In this document: piece after piece, positions 19,643 through 32,000 of the stretch
Numbering within the stretch: position 1 is the stretch's first letter
Layout of the letters: every line of letters starts with the position of its first letter
NCBI GenBank assembly: GCA_043228905.1
Contig: JBHGNT010000022.1
Location: forward strand, 1,612,001 to 1,676,000
Length of the DNA: 64,000 nt
Source: Azolla caroliniana
Taxonomy: Eukaryota; Polypodiophyta
Direction of reading: 5' to 3'
Notes under the pieces: generated by a model
What the model was told of the DNA's origin: nothing
The model's input: the letters and a program-made list of their open reading frames with translations, nothing else
Database searches by the model: none
Translations under genes and position numbers: made by a program

Positions 19643-22262
19643 CTGTCAATCGACGATGACAACATGCCGATTGTCGTATCTGATAACCTGCGTCGCTGGC
19701 TCATTCACAATAATTTACAAGGATTCTTGAAAGGCGCAGAAGCAGAACCGCACCCGAACGCGGAAGCTTTGATGGCAGAAATCGATGTCTCGACGATCAC
19801 AAATAAGAAGGTAAGAGCCGTGTTGGAGATGCCAAGAGGCGGGTTCGACGCTGTTAACAAGGTCACAGAGGATGGTTTGCGGTCCTATTTCGGTGAATAT
19901 TTTCTCTCTGCCAAAGCGTATCAGACACAAGGAGGTAGGGACATGTTTTTTCATGAAGTTGCAAAATTTTTATTGGAAGTAGGGTTTGTTAGTCCGAGAT
20001 TCTACTGTATGCCCAAAAAGAGGGCCGGATTTATCCTCGCCGCTTATGAAGGCGAAGCTTTCGATTGGGGGCTACTGTCGGCAGATGCTCTGAGAGAGCA
20101 ACTGAATGGAGTTTAGAAGGGAAAACCAATGAAGCCGATTTTTGCTCGTTGGTTATCAGTATTATTTCCGACTTCAGAGCCGGAAAACCGATCAGAGGTG
20201 CATCGGCCGCCTCAGGTATAGTCATCCCGAACCCGATGACAAGTCCAACGGGAAGAGTGGAGGGAAGAAGAATCAACGCAGGACGATACCACTCAGACCG
20301 AATTTGACCAACCGGACCCAAGGCAACAACAAGAATCAGAACAACAACAGTCGACGCAGTCTCAACAGTCGACACCACAACCCGAACTTGCCCAACAATT
20401 GTCGACTCAACAATTGAAGTTTCAACCACAGAGGACACAACAACCCTCACAACAACAGGAATCCTCACAACAGCAGGAATCGAGATGAGTCAACATTGAC
20501 CAACAACCGCTGAAGCAACGCAGGGGTTAAACAACGGTCCCAAAGATATTCTAGACCAGAGCAAGAACAACCTGCGTAGAAGAAATAGAGAACTAACGAT
20601 CAAGCCACCCAAAGCACACAAGTACCTCGTGTCAATCCAGATGACACGTCAAGAGTTCAAAAAGGGCAGGCATCAACGACAACGGTGCAAGAGGCACTCG
20701 GTTTTTCTGACATCCCGACAATAGCACATGAGCTAGCTGCCATTCTGTAGTTCGGAACATCATATGAACTGGTAGAATGGTTAGCTAAAAGACTTCAAGA
20801 AGTGTCAGAAAGAACGGCGCAAGAGCACCGAGATCAAATAATGATCCAAAAGTCATTATGTGGAGCTGTCGAACCCAACGAGCACGCGGAAGTGGATAGA
20901 ATTGGTCGATAGCAAAATGCTAAAAATAGAGGTGAAGCCATTCAGATAACACCATTACATCAGGCACTGGTGGAAGTCCACTGAGAATATGAAAAGGCTA
21001 GCAGAGCGGCCAGGGATATGGCCGAATTATACAAATAGGCTACAACAACTGCATATGTGCTTAATGCACAGTATAAACGGATGCAGGCAGAAAATCAACA
21101 GTTGAAGAATAAACTGCAAGAAGAACAAGTGGCTCTAGAAAAAGCGAGAGAATAGATATTACAGCCAGAGTCACAAAGACAACCTTTGGAGACGGATTCG
21201 GAATTACAAAAGAGGTTGGACCAAGCCGAAAAAGCACGAAGAGAGGCAGAAATTAGGGCAGAAAAGACCGAAGACAGGTCTAGAGAAATGGAGGCTCGAT
21301 TACAGTTGGCAAAAACGACGGCCGACAGATGTTTGGGGGAAAAAGATAATGTGATACAAGATTTACGCCGACAGTTAGCCCAACAGCAAGAGGCTACAAG
21401 GCAACAAGTCGAGGAACTGGAAGAGTATTTCAACATCCAAGAGACTTGTTTTACAACACAGTTGGCTGGTAAAGACAAGCTAATAGACGAAATCAACAAA
21501 AAAATGATTCAGCAGCAGAACGATTGGAATGAAGAGAAAGCGAAGCTAGAAAACCGATGTGCAGAAGTTCAAACGGTCTTCGAGAAAAGGCGACTGGACC
21601 TCTTAGTGGCACAAGCTAAATTGATGCAGGCAGAAGGGCATACCAATGCGGTAATCATTGATTTGCGGAAAACATTGGCAATATCACAATTTGTGGCTAG
21701 AATGACTCAGGATAGGGTTCAATCAATCATTAGACGTCATTGACTTAACACCCTAAAATTGGTCAATGAATCGCTGGAGAAGGGCTGGCAAACATGGTCG
21801 GCGCAAGCCGCGGAGCTTCAGCTATTAAGAGCCAACAGAGAAAATAGGAAAGTTCAGAGGAAAGGCTTCCTTAAGATGTCAGAGGAAGCAATGACCACAG
21901 TTCAAGAAGATATTGCTAAGGACCTATACGACATGGCGGCTTATTTTAGAGAAGAAATTAACCGAATCATGCAGGAATTCGACAAGCATGATGTCGAGAC
22001 ATCCGTCGAGTTAGACAATATCGAAGCCGAAAGAATAACCAAAACACTTGGACTCGGAGCACCAGAGTCAGCAGAGCCAAGACCATCGACCAGAGAAGCC
22101 CGCCAGGAAAACAATGACGGGGAGGGCACCGAAGATAAAGACGAAGACGAGGTAGGCGTGGCAACATAGGAAGCAGAACCCTCATTATTCGACATTCTGC
22201 AGGACGACGCAGACGATGATTTGGAGATGAAGGAAGATCTTTCCTTAGAGCAGTAGGAGTGA
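19643..22262 (+). pseudogene. Gypsy-1 G1a extra ORF (conserved head, Gln-rich middle, coiled coil), degraded
   Basis: About 870 codons downstream of integrase on the same strand. The first ATG of G1b is CTG here (19643); the next ATG is 19664. Head region (about 150 residues): LRRWLIHNNLQGFL, a FGEYFLSAKAYQ segment, and VGFVSPRFYCMPKKRAGF. Then comes a Gln/Pro/Thr-rich stretch (about 20220-20480) and, from about 20780 to 21720, long heptad-like runs rich in E, K, Q and A typical of a coiled coil, and finally an acidic tail. Stops include TAG at 20114 (CAG in G1b) and 22254. I see no signal peptide or membrane segment, so it does not look like an envelope protein. No known family was recognised. 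Position and order match the extra ORFs known downstream of pol in some plant gypsy lineages. Confidence 0.7.
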
Positions 22263-22275
22263 AGGAAAGCAGCCA

Positions 22276-22435
22276 ATCCTACTACCTATAATTATCAAGA
22301 ATTACAAAACTTCGTAACTAACTATGTCCTATTCGGCTATCTACTGAGTCATCGATCGGAATTGTCGATCTGACTCTGACTCTGACTCTGAACATCTTTC
22401 CGACTCCGACGCATCCATACTTTGTCCAAGTAACA
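22276..22435 (-). repeat. Inverted Gypsy-1 LTR fragment
   Basis: Matches 43920-44049 of the G1b LTR in the same plus-strand orientation, although G1a itself runs plus. The LTR piece is therefore inverted relative to its neighbour. It includes the (TCTGAC)n-like run at 22370-22390 and ends with TAACA, the LTR terminus, next to Copia-B B2. The left end is truncated just after the end of the G1a extra ORF. Confidence 0.7.
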
Positions 22436-25400
22436 AGGGCCGGATTATTGCGCAAGGGCATAGAGATGGGAGGATGTTCATCCTTGATACCAATGTCGTC
22501 GGCACCGCTTTGTTCGCCAAAGGACAGAAGATTGAATCGGATATTGATCTCTGGCGCAAGCGGATCGACCACGTCAATTACCAAAGGCTTCAAGACTTGC
22601 AAACGAAACAAGTTTTTTTCGGTTTGCCAAAGTTCAGTGGCCGGAAGGTCCAAATATCTGAAGCCTGCCAACTCGGGAAGCAACACCGGCTTCCATTCCC
22701 CACCGAATGAAACCGTAGCTGTAACAAGCTCAACCTTATTCATTTGGATGTATGGGGACTCGCACATAACGTTAACGACTACAACCGGCACATATGGATC
22801 TACCTCATTGAATGGAAGAGCGAAGTCTTCGAGTGTTTCCGGAACCTGCAAAGTCTGGTTGAACGAGAAATGGAGAGGAAGATCAACTGCCTGCGGTCGG
22901 ATGGCGGAAAAGAATATTTTTCCGGCCAATTCAACAGTTATCTATAGCAAAAAGGAATTCGGAGAGAGTTCAGCTCCAAATACACACCGGAGCAAAACGG
23001 TGTGGCAAAGGCGATGCTAGAGCAAAAGAGCATGCCCAAATTCTACTAGGCTGAGGTGGTCCGGACGGCCATCTATATCCAAAACCGGATCAGTGAGAAA
23101 GTGTCCGGGCATGAGCTGTATTTCGGGCACTAGCCGAAATTGAGACACCTTCGGTATTCGGTAGCATTGCGTATGTGCATGTGCCGGATGAAAAGCGGAG
23201 GAAGTTGGATGCAAAGTCAAAGAGAAGTGTATCTTAGTCAGTTACTCGCATGAGCAAAAGGGGTATAAGTGTTACAACCCCCAGATGAAGCAGGTTCGAG
23301 TAAGCCGAGATGTTGAGTTCGATGAATCGGCATCATGGTACTCCTTACCGGCTCTGACTTCCGACCCCGACCCGATATTGGAGGATGAGGCTAGTGAGCT
23401 TGAACCGGTCCAATTAGAAGACAAAGGGTTCAAAACTCTAGATGAGAGTCCAGATTCGTTTCAGTTGAGCGGGTCAAACGAGCGACTGGGTCTGACAGAC
23501 CAGTCGGATGATGAACCGACGAGTAGTGGAGACTCTGTCGTGCTCTCCCCGCGCAAGAAACCGAGGAGACGGTTCACACACAAGGAGAAGGGGAAGAAGA
23601 AGATGACGGAACACGAGACTGACAATGGTGAGTCAGATCGAAGCGGATCCGACTCCGGTAAGGAAGAAGTCGGATCTTTGGGAACGAAGACCGAACCGGC
23701 CAAGAAGGGCACCAAACTGGGTAACGCTCAGTTACACCGGTCTTCCCGCCAGAAGAACCCTGTGAAGGAGTACGGGTACAATGAGTACATGGCGAATCAC
23801 TATGCGCACATGACCAAGGTGGCAGAAGTGCATGAGCCGGAGAGCTACGCAAAATCGGCAAAGGACGCAAATTGGCGTGCCACTATTGAAGAAGAAATGT
23901 GGGCACTTGATGCCAACAACACATGGGACCTAGTTGACCCTCCCCAACACTGTAAACCAATTGGATGTAAGTGGGTGTACAAGGTAAAGTACAATGCCGA
24001 CGGTTCGGTTAACCGGTACAAGGCCTGGTTAGTGGCAAAGGGATACGTGCAGACCCACGGAATAGGCTACGACGAGACCTTCGATCCGGTAGAGAAAATG
24101 ACGACGGTTCATGTCGTGCTGGCTATTGTTGCGGCAAGGGGGTGGCATTTTCACCAGATGGACGTGAAGAATGCATTTCTTCAAGGAGATCTTGAAGAAG
24201 AGGTCTTTATGACCCAACCCCCCGGTTTCCAATTGTAGATGAACAAGTCGGCGGTATGCCGTCTGAAGAAGTCACTTTATGGCCTGAAGCAAGCCCCCCG
24301 AGTATGGAATGCGAAGATCACGCACCGGTTGCGTAAGATGGGGTTTGTGGCCTCCAATTCTGACTCTTCGTTGTTCATCCGGCAAGGTCTGGATGGTCCG
24401 ATTTGCATCTTGCTGTATGTTGATGATATAGTCATCACCGGACCCGAACTCGATGAAATCAGCCGAGTCAAGTCCCAATTGTCGGACGCATTTGAGATGG
24501 AGGACCTGGGGGACCTTCACTATTTCCTTGGGATCGAGGTAATCCGAACCCCCGACAACATATTTCCCTCATAGAGACACTAAGTGTTGAAGCCAATATA
24601 TGGAGAAGCCAACCGTGGAGCAGCTTTTGTCCGCGCATCAAATTTTGCGATATGTGAGCGGCACGAAGGACCGGGGACTGTTATACTGACATGGTATAAC
24701 CAAAGAGCTAGTCGGCTACACCGATGCCGACTAGGCCGACGATGCATCGGATCGCCTATCCACCTCCGTCTATATGTTTTCCCTTGGTAGCGCGATTGTT
24801 GCGTGGAGCAGCAAAAAGCAGCCAACAGTGACCCTTTCGAGCACTGAGGATGAATACCGGGGTGCTACTGTTGCCACCTGTGAAGCCATTTGGATTCGGT
24901 GACTTTTGCAAGACCTGCGGATCGAGGTGTCGACCCCGATCTTGATCTACTGCGACAACATAAGCAGCATGCAGCTCGACAAGAACCCCATATTCCATGC
25001 TTGCAAAAAGCCCATAGAAGTGCCCTACCACTTCGTGCATTAGCGTGTCCTGAGCGGTGAAGTCGAACTTCAGTATGTCCATACGGATCGGCAAGTTGCC
25101 GAAATCTTCACCAAACTGCTTGGATCAATAAAGTTGCAACACTTCATCGAAATGCATGGTGTTCAACATCTCGACGTGCCACACTTTAGGGGGAGAATGG
25201 GGAAAGACACCGGAACGGGCAAAGGCAAAGAAACTGCCGATTGCGCCGGTGAGGGAAGAATGACCAAAGGGAGAGACAAGAAGAAGAAATGAGCTGAGTC
25301 GACAAAGGAAGTTGACACATCCGAACAAGTCGGAACAAGCGGCAGCAGCGGCAGAGTCAAGAAGGACAGAGCCAATCGAAAGAAGAAGACCAAGAGCCGG

Positions 25401-25700
25401 ACATGGTCTGATATGGTGAAGGGCCTGGAACCGGAAGACGAATCAGGAGCGACCAATTTGGACAAGAGCTAGAACAAATCGGAGACAGCCGATTCGGTTC
25501 AACAGATGAATTCGGACGAACCGGTTCAACTGAAGGCCAAGCGGATGAGAAGGCAACGGAAGTCAACACCAACACAAAAGAATCGACGGGTCGACAAGCG
25601 CCGAATTCACAGCAGTGAGGGAGCTGAATTGGGCCTATTGAACAAACAAGTCGATCAAGGAGGTCAAGGTGCGCAGAATCAGAAGGGTCGCGGAAATTAG
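22436..25700 (+). pseudogene. Copia-B B2 pol remnant
   Basis: GAG-pre-integrase (RIDHVNYQRLQDLQTKQ), a damaged integrase core (SDGGKEYFSG near 22895; the middle after EQNGVAK is deleted), an acidic linker (23285-23700), reverse transcriptase (23880-24570, with [17 protein letters not shown] and YVDDIVITG) and RNase H (24600-25130). The charged C-terminal extension follows (25140-25700), including the WSDMVKGLEPEDE motif also seen in B4 and a basic run near 25530-25610. Stops include TAG at 22947 and 24236. There is a gap in RT-RNase H between about 24575 and 24595. Dead copy. Confidence 0.8.
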
Positions 25701-25820
25701 GACCGGACCGGATCAGGAGCACGACCAAGGCGGAGTGACGCCAGAAGGAGCTAGGTGGAAGGACCGGCTGCCATGGAGACTGACACTACGATTTGACCTC
25801 AACTTGAGTTTGAGGGGGAG

Positions 25821-26189
25821 TGTTGAGCGACAAGCTCATCCGGATCCGGATCAACTGAATAAGCCTGAGCCGGATCGGCATCCGGAAGGATGAGTCGGAT
25901 CGGTGAGCCGGTGAGCAAGCGAGCTGGTGAGTTGGGGAGCCGGTTAGCCATATCAAGTAGTAATTGAAAGCCTAGTAGCAACCTAGACTACTAGGTAGTT
26001 AATGTCTCGTAGTTAGTGTTAGACGCTCGTATGAGCATTGAAGTACACCGTACTTCTGTCAGTCCTCTTAGGACTTGTATAAATAGTGTTGTTGAGCACA
26101 TTGTATGTACAGAGAATTTACAAAGTTGTTGGTAATAGATTTAAGTTGTTATGGTCTTTCTCTGTCTCTCCTGCATACCTTCTGTGTGT

Positions 26190-26224
<35 letters not shown>

Positions 26225-26274
26225 GCTATCCGTCGAAGCCGGTTGTCTAAAGCTTCTGCACCTTCGTTTTTACA
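25821..26274 (+). repeat. Copia-B B2 3' LTR (454 bp)
   Basis: Starts TGTTGAGCGA after the polypurine tract 25804-25820 and ends TTTTTACA. TATAAATA lies at 26078-26085, the palindrome GAAGTAC-ACC-GTACTTC at 26040-26056, and a (CT)n microsatellite at about 26191-26221. Confidence 0.9.
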
Positions 26275-27382
26275 GTGCCCTTCAATGATGGCTAGTACGA
26301 GACAACTCCTGGGGTCGATTGCGAAGGGAGGGTGGTAAGTGAGACGGAAACATCAAGTGTGGGGGCTGGTAATTCCACCTCGGCCCACTTCCTCCTTGTG
26401 TCACCATAGGCGTGTTCCACTATTTCTACCAAAAGCACAAATGGGCAGTAACCACGTCATTGGAGTGGCTGCAAACCTCGTCCAATTGCCCTCGTAGGCA
26501 AGCTGATAATCGCAAACTATATGTCCATGATCACTTCCTCTGGGGGCCACACCAGATCCTGAAAGACCTCTAGGCAATGCGCTTTCCATACATACCACGG
26601 GGTGAAGCCTACGATCAACATCCAAATGTCCGGGAACCTAGGGGATGTGTACTGGAAGCCTCTCTCAAATCGAATCTTGGCGATTTTGCCTCTCATGCAT
26701 ACGTAGCACCAACTATCTGTATTGAAGGTGTCCGTCCACCTATCCATGGAGTGATCAAGCCATGCCGCAACACTCCACGATGTTGTTCCTTCCACTTCAC
26801 ATGCCGCAAGGAGGCGAGTAACTCTATCTGATACCTTTTGAGATTGAGGGAAATCCCATAGACAATGCCTTAGAGTCTCAATAGGTGAATGGCAAAGTGG
26901 GTAACCTAAAGGGCCACCACGTTTACCTAGCCATTCGCCAACGGGAACCACATTATGATCGATTTGCCACCAAAAAAACTTTATCTTTTCTGGCATGTGG
27001 AGATGCTAGAGACCCTTCCAAAAGGTAATGAGTACCTCATCATGGATGCCCAATGTACACCAGCCATTGCGTAAGCGGCTGTCTAGCTGTAGTTGAATAG
27101 TCTGGCCCAGTTTAGTGTTTTACTCAAAGAAATGGTGAAATCTGCCATCATGTTTCCACCTGAAATCCCCTGGGTCCCATTCTAGTTCGAAGAGGGGACG
27201 ACAACCATATACTCATAACTTCCAATGGGTTTCCATCTTAGCAACATCCGGATCTGTCTTTCAGATGTTACCAACTGCGCCACCACGTAGATTGGGTGCC
27301 AAGAGCCCCTACTCTGACTCTCCCCAAAAATTGTATCTCTTCCCGATCCGCTCACGCCCTTCAGCAACTTAACCCGTCCAGG
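26275..27382 (-). pseudogene. LINE ORF2 C-terminal remnant (zf-RVT region)
   Basis: Read right to left it has the layout of the end of a plant L1-type ORF2. A GSGRDTIFW-like segment (near 27340) is followed by the reverse-transcriptase zinc-binding region at about 26996-26830, with KIKFFWWQIDHNVVPVGEWL, YPLCHSPIETLRHCLWDF and the Cys-His spacing typical of zf-RVT. Several frames are needed, so it is broken. No poly-A tail is visible at its 3' end before the B2 LTR. The 126 bp at 26275-26400 hold nothing recognisable beyond possible LINE 3' sequence. The endonuclease end at 32954-33625 may be the other half of the same LINE. Confidence 0.75.
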
Positions 27383-27514
27383 CTCTCCGGGTACATTCGT
27401 CATCCGGTACCGAAACCGGGGTCTTCGTCATCCGGATCCGAAACCGAAACCGGGCTTGTCGGCATTCATCTCCAATATCCGACCATCCCATGAGAAGGGA
27501 CCGTAATCCCAACA
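27383..27514 (-). repeat. A2 3' LTR remnant
   Basis: Matches the reverse complement of the first about 130 bp of the LTR at 28434 nearly base for base and ends with the LTR terminus CCCAACA. The rest of the LTR is missing at the LINE junction. Confidence 0.85.
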
Positions 27515-28423
27515 CGAACCTTCTCAATGAAGGACCTGGGTCCGGCGAGACAAATACTAGGGATGCACATCATCCGGGACCGGAGCAAGAAGCAGTTGTG
27601 GCTGTCACAGGAGAAGTACGTGACGAAGGTGCTTCACCGGTTCAACATGTCGGAAGCAAGACCGGTCGGATCGACCCTCCCGACAAACTGCAAGCTGTCC
27701 AGCAAGCAAAGTCCCAAGACAAAGGCTGAAAAGGAGGATATGATGAAAGTGCCGTATGCCTCAGCCGTCGGGAGCTTGATGTACGCCATGGTGTGTACGA
27801 GACCGGACATCGGATATGCAGTCGGAGTGGTGAGCCGGTACATGAGCAATCCCGGCAAAGAGCATTGGAACGCGGCCAAGTGGATACTCCGATACCTGAA
27901 GGGCACGGCAAACGTGTGCCTCCGATTCGGCTCCGGAAAGCCCGAACTCGACGGCTTTACCGATTCGGATATGTCGGCTGATGCAGATACCAGCCGGTCC
28001 ACATCAGGGTATGTGATGACGTATGCAGGGGGAGCTGTTTCATGGCAGTCGAGGCTGCAGAAGACGGTTGCGTTGTCAACTACGGAGGCGGAGTACATGG
28101 CGGCTGTTGAAGCCGGCAAGGAAGTAATATGGATGAAGGACTTCATTAGAGAGCTCGGTATCCGGCAGGAGGAGTACCGACTCTACTGTGACAGTCAGAG
28201 TGCAATCCACCTTGCGAAGAACGCGGCCTATCACTCCCGGACGAAGCACATCCAGCGAAGATATCACTGGATCCGGGAAAGGATAGAAGACAAGGAGTTC
28301 GTGCTGACAAAGATCCACACGGACGAGAACGGGTCGGATATGCTGACCAAGGTCCTCACACCCGACAAGCTGGAAGCATGCCGGAAGAGGATCGGTTTGG
28401 AAAGACATCCCATGCCGAAGTGA
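27515..28423 (+). pseudogene. Inverted RT-RNase H segment of A2
   Basis: Open plus-strand frame from the RT thumb (MKDLGPARQILGMHI) through RNase H (DSDMSADADTSRST, STTEAEYMA, CDSQSAIHLAKNAAYHSRTKHI) to a stop at 28421-28423, followed by a polypurine tract (AAGGGGGA, 28423-28430). It begins exactly where the minus-strand RT of A2 is interrupted, so it is the missing C-terminal third of that protein, turned around. The coding sequence is still uninterrupted, which suggests that the inversion is recent. Confidence 0.9.
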
Positions 28424-28433
28424 AGGGGGAGTT

Positions 28434-29044
28434 TGTTGGGATTACGGTCCCTTCTCATGGGATGGTCGGATATCGGAGATGAATGCCGACAAGCCCGGTT
28501 TCGGTTTCGGATCCGGATGACGAAGACCCCGGTTTCGGTACCGGATGACGAATGTACCCGGAGAGCGATCCGGATGCAGGGACATATCCGTGAATATGTT
28601 CGCTATGGGCCCCTGAGGCTACAGTTGTAAATAGCCCAAAGTCATATAAGTATAAATATGACTTAGGGCAAACAGTGTTGTTGTTGCTTATCATTTTTCT
28701 GTTTTTCCACTCAAGAGGAGTGAAGAGGGAGCAGCCGTGAGACAGAGTGAGAGATAGAGCGCGAGAGAAGAAGAGGACGACGCCTCTGTGTATTTCCGCC
28801 GCCTGTGGCGAGGACAGCGAGCTCAAGGTCGTCGCCTTGGAGCTCGTCATTGTATACTTCTCTTGTATAGTGTTGTTTGGAGTATTGTACTCCCGTGGTT
28901 TTTCCCATCTAGGGTTTTCCACGTTAATCCCTGTGTACTCGTGTGTTTCTCTCTTTTTTGGTTTCTATTTTCTGCTGCATTGATCCGCGATTACTCGGTT
29001 GTGGCCGAAAGGAAGAAGGTGAATCGAAGCATCGATTCCCAACA
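28434..29044 (+). repeat. Copia-A LTR inside A2 (611 bp)
   Basis: Bounded by TGTTGGGATT and ATTCCCAACA. It follows the polypurine tract of the inverted segment and precedes minus-strand RT. TATAAATA sits in the loop between AAGTCATAT and ATATGACTT (28639-28664). GA-rich run at about 28740-28778. Best read as a solo or recombined LTR that inserted in RT with TSD GTTCG. Confidence 0.9.
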
Positions 29045-32000
29045 GTTCGGTGAAGCGCTTTCTTCAGCGTCCGTATCTTGACCTGATCCCGTCCGACGAT
29101 CAACATGTCGTCCACGTACAGGAGGAGTATTAGAGAGTCTCCTCCTTCGAACTTCTTCACAAACACGCAGTGATCAGACTGCGTTTTGTGGTACCCTTCG
29201 TCGGTCATGAAGGAGTCGAACTTCCGGTACCATTGCCGGGGAGCCTGCTTCAGTCCGTAAAGGCTCTTCTTCAACTGGCATACCAGGTGCTCCTTCCCTT
29301 TCTTCTCGAATCCTTCCGGTTGCTGCATGTAGATCTCTTCTTCGAGGTCACCGTGAAGGAATGCCGTCTTCACGTCCATCTGTTCTACCTCGAGGTCCAT
29401 AATTGCCGTTATGCTCAGCACCGTCCGGATGGAGGTCATCTTCACTACCGGGGCAAATATCTCGTCGAAGTCGACGCCCTTCTTCTGCTGGAACCCCTTC
29501 ACCACGATCCTGGCTTTGTATCTCGGGGGGTTTCCGGCATCTCCCGGTTTCAGCTTGAACACCCACTTGTTTCGAAGTGCCCGCTTTCCTTTCGGCAACT
29601 CCACAAGTTCATATGTGTGGTTCTCATGCAGGGAATCCATCTCCTCCTGCATGGCACTTAACCACCTGCGGCTATGGGTGTCAAACTTTGCTTCTTCAAA
29701 ACTCTCCGGTTCCCCCTCGTCGGTCAGCAGCACGTGCTCAGGTTCCGGAAATCTCCGGGGGGCCCTTCTCTCTCTTAGAGGATATCTCCGTTCCGGAGCT
29801 TCGGTAACCGGCTCCTCCGTTTCCTCTTCATCCGAATCCATTTCGGGATCGGGGCCGGTTCCGGTATCAGTTTCATCTTCCTCGGCCGGTTCTGTTTCTT
29901 CACCGTCTTCGGCCGGATCCTCGAGTCCTAACCGGTCCCTTGCCGGTCGGGACTGCTCCTCGTAGAGTTGATTCTCACCGGTCGACTTTGAGCTCTTCAT
30001 CTTCTTCTCCGACTCCCAGTCGGCGAGCGTCTTGTCCTCCATGAAGATGATATCTCGACTCCTGAATATCTTCTTGTCGACCGGGTCCCATACTCGGTAG
30101 CCGAACTCGTCGTCGCCGTAACCGAGGAATATGCATGGCCGGGTCTTTGGATCTAACTTTCCTCTCCGGTCCTTTGCCACATGCACGTATGCGAGACACC
30201 CGAACACCTTCAGATGCCGGTAGGACACTTCCTTACTGGTCCACACTTTCTGCGGCGTGTCTCCGTCCAAAGGTACTGAGGGTGATCTATTTATCACATA
30301 CGTCGCCGTCGACATTGCCTCAGCCCAAAATCCCTTGGGTAATTTCGCATGTGCTAGCATACTCCGGACTCTCTCCATTATGGTCCGGTTCATCCTCTCG
30401 GCCAGCCCGTTCAGTTCCGGCGTCTTCGGCACAGTAAACTCGAGCCGGATTCCCTTCGAGCGACAGTACTCCTCGAACTGCCCCCGGTATTCCCCTCCGT
30501 TATCCGCTCGTATCGCTTTCAGCTTCTTGCCGGATTCCCTTTCCACTCTCGCGTGGAGTTCTTTGAAGACAGACAATACTTGGTCCTTTGTCTTCAACGG
30601 TGCCGTCCACAGCTTCCGACTATGGTGATCTATGAATGTTACGAAGTACTGGGCTCCGCCATGTGACTTCGTTTCTACCTGACACACATCAGTGTGTACC
30701 AACTCCAATGGTACACTACGTCTCATCGGTGGTCTTGAACGGAAGGAGGTTCGGTTCTGCTTACCGGCCAGACAGTCGGTACACTTCCCCAAGTGTACGT
30801 GCTTTACCGGTATCAGGTTGTCTTCGGCAAGTCTCTTCATCCCCTTCTCGCTCATGTGGCACAGTCTCTTGTGCCACAGCTCACCGGCAGTGTCGGCTGC
30901 CACGTTCAACTCTTCCAGACACAACCAGGCATTCATAAGGTACAGTGTGTTGACTTTCCGGGCCCGAGCCACTATCAGGCTCCCCTTGCTGAACTTCATT
31001 ACGCCGTTCCGGATGCTACCTGTGTAGCCTTCATCGTCTAGCCTCCCGGCCGAAATCAGGTTCAATCGAACCTCCGGAACGTGTCTGACATCCTTCAGCA
31101 GCATTTTGCATCCGGTCGAGGTTGTCACCCACACGTCTCCTATGCCGGCAATCCGGCACGTACCTTCATTTCCCATCCGAACACAGCCATGCTCACCGGC
31201 TGTGTAGGATGAGAAGTATCTTCTCTCCGGGGTTAGGTGGAACGACGCTCCAGAATCGACCACCCAGGTCGTCTCATCGCCGGCAATGTTTAGTTCACCT
31301 TCTTCGGTGATGAGCATGATTTCTTCCTCACTTGCCGCGAGTGCCGTCGTTCCTTTCCGGTCCTGCCCTTGCCGATCCGGACCTCTCCGGTCCGTGGCTC
31401 CCCGGTATGCACCGTTTCTCTCCGGTGACTTCTTCGAATCGGTGTCGTCGGCTCCGTTGTCCTTTCAGTAATGCCGACAATTCTTCTGGAAGTGCCCCGG
31501 CTTCCCACAGTGGAAGCATGTGGGTCTTCCTCTTGACTGCGACCGGGTCCCCGACTTCTCCCGTCTTTGTGGACTCCGGTTCCATTGTCTTCCCCGTTCC
31601 GATTCGGTAAGCAGCGCCTTCGAGTCGGAGGCCGGTTCTTTATCTCTCCGACGCGCTTCTTCGTTCAAAATACTCGTCTTTACCGTTTGTAGGGACAAGT
31701 TATCTTCGGTGCAGGAGGTGCTGAGAGTCACCACCAAGTTCTCCCAGCTGTCCGGCAATGTACACATCAGAATGATGGCTTGCATTGCATCCTCCAACGG
31801 GAACTTGATCGCCGCAAGCTGGTTCACGAATCCCACGAACGTGCTTACGTGTTCCACCATACTCTCGCCGTCCCGGTACTTGAGGTTCACTATCTTTCTC
31901 ATCAGGGAGGTCCGGTTCAACGCATTCTTCCTCTCGTAGAGGCCCGACAGCTTCCGCCACATCTCATATGCGTTGGTGTCGTTCGCCATGTGTTGTAGAA

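Larger units (their letters stand above)
9202..22265 (+). mobile_element. Gypsy-1 copy G1a, 5' truncated, split by Copia-C
   Basis: Ty3/gypsy element without a visible 5' LTR. Order: gag, protease, reverse transcriptase, [Copia-C 11849-17371], end of RT, RNase H, integrase, then a spacer and a long extra ORF. The RT reading frame runs straight across the Copia-C insertion once one copy of the 5-bp target duplication is removed, which proves the nesting. The sister copy G1b (43657-53909, minus strand) has the same pol-extra ORF order, so the extra ORF belongs to the element. The normal 3' LTR is absent here; an inverted LTR piece follows at 22276. Confidence 0.85.
22436..26274 (+). mobile_element. 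Copia-B copy B2, 5' truncated, with 3' LTR
   Basis: Begins inside the GAG-pre-integrase region and runs to a complete 454-bp 3' LTR. Gag, protease, primer site and 5' LTR are lost. It is followed by LINE sequence. It shares the RNase H-tail-polypurine order of B1 and B4. Confidence 0.85.

Noticed and set aside
19643-22262. Envelope-like protein downstream of pol
   Set aside because: No signal peptide, transmembrane segment or fusion peptide could be seen. The product is Gln-rich and coiled-coil.
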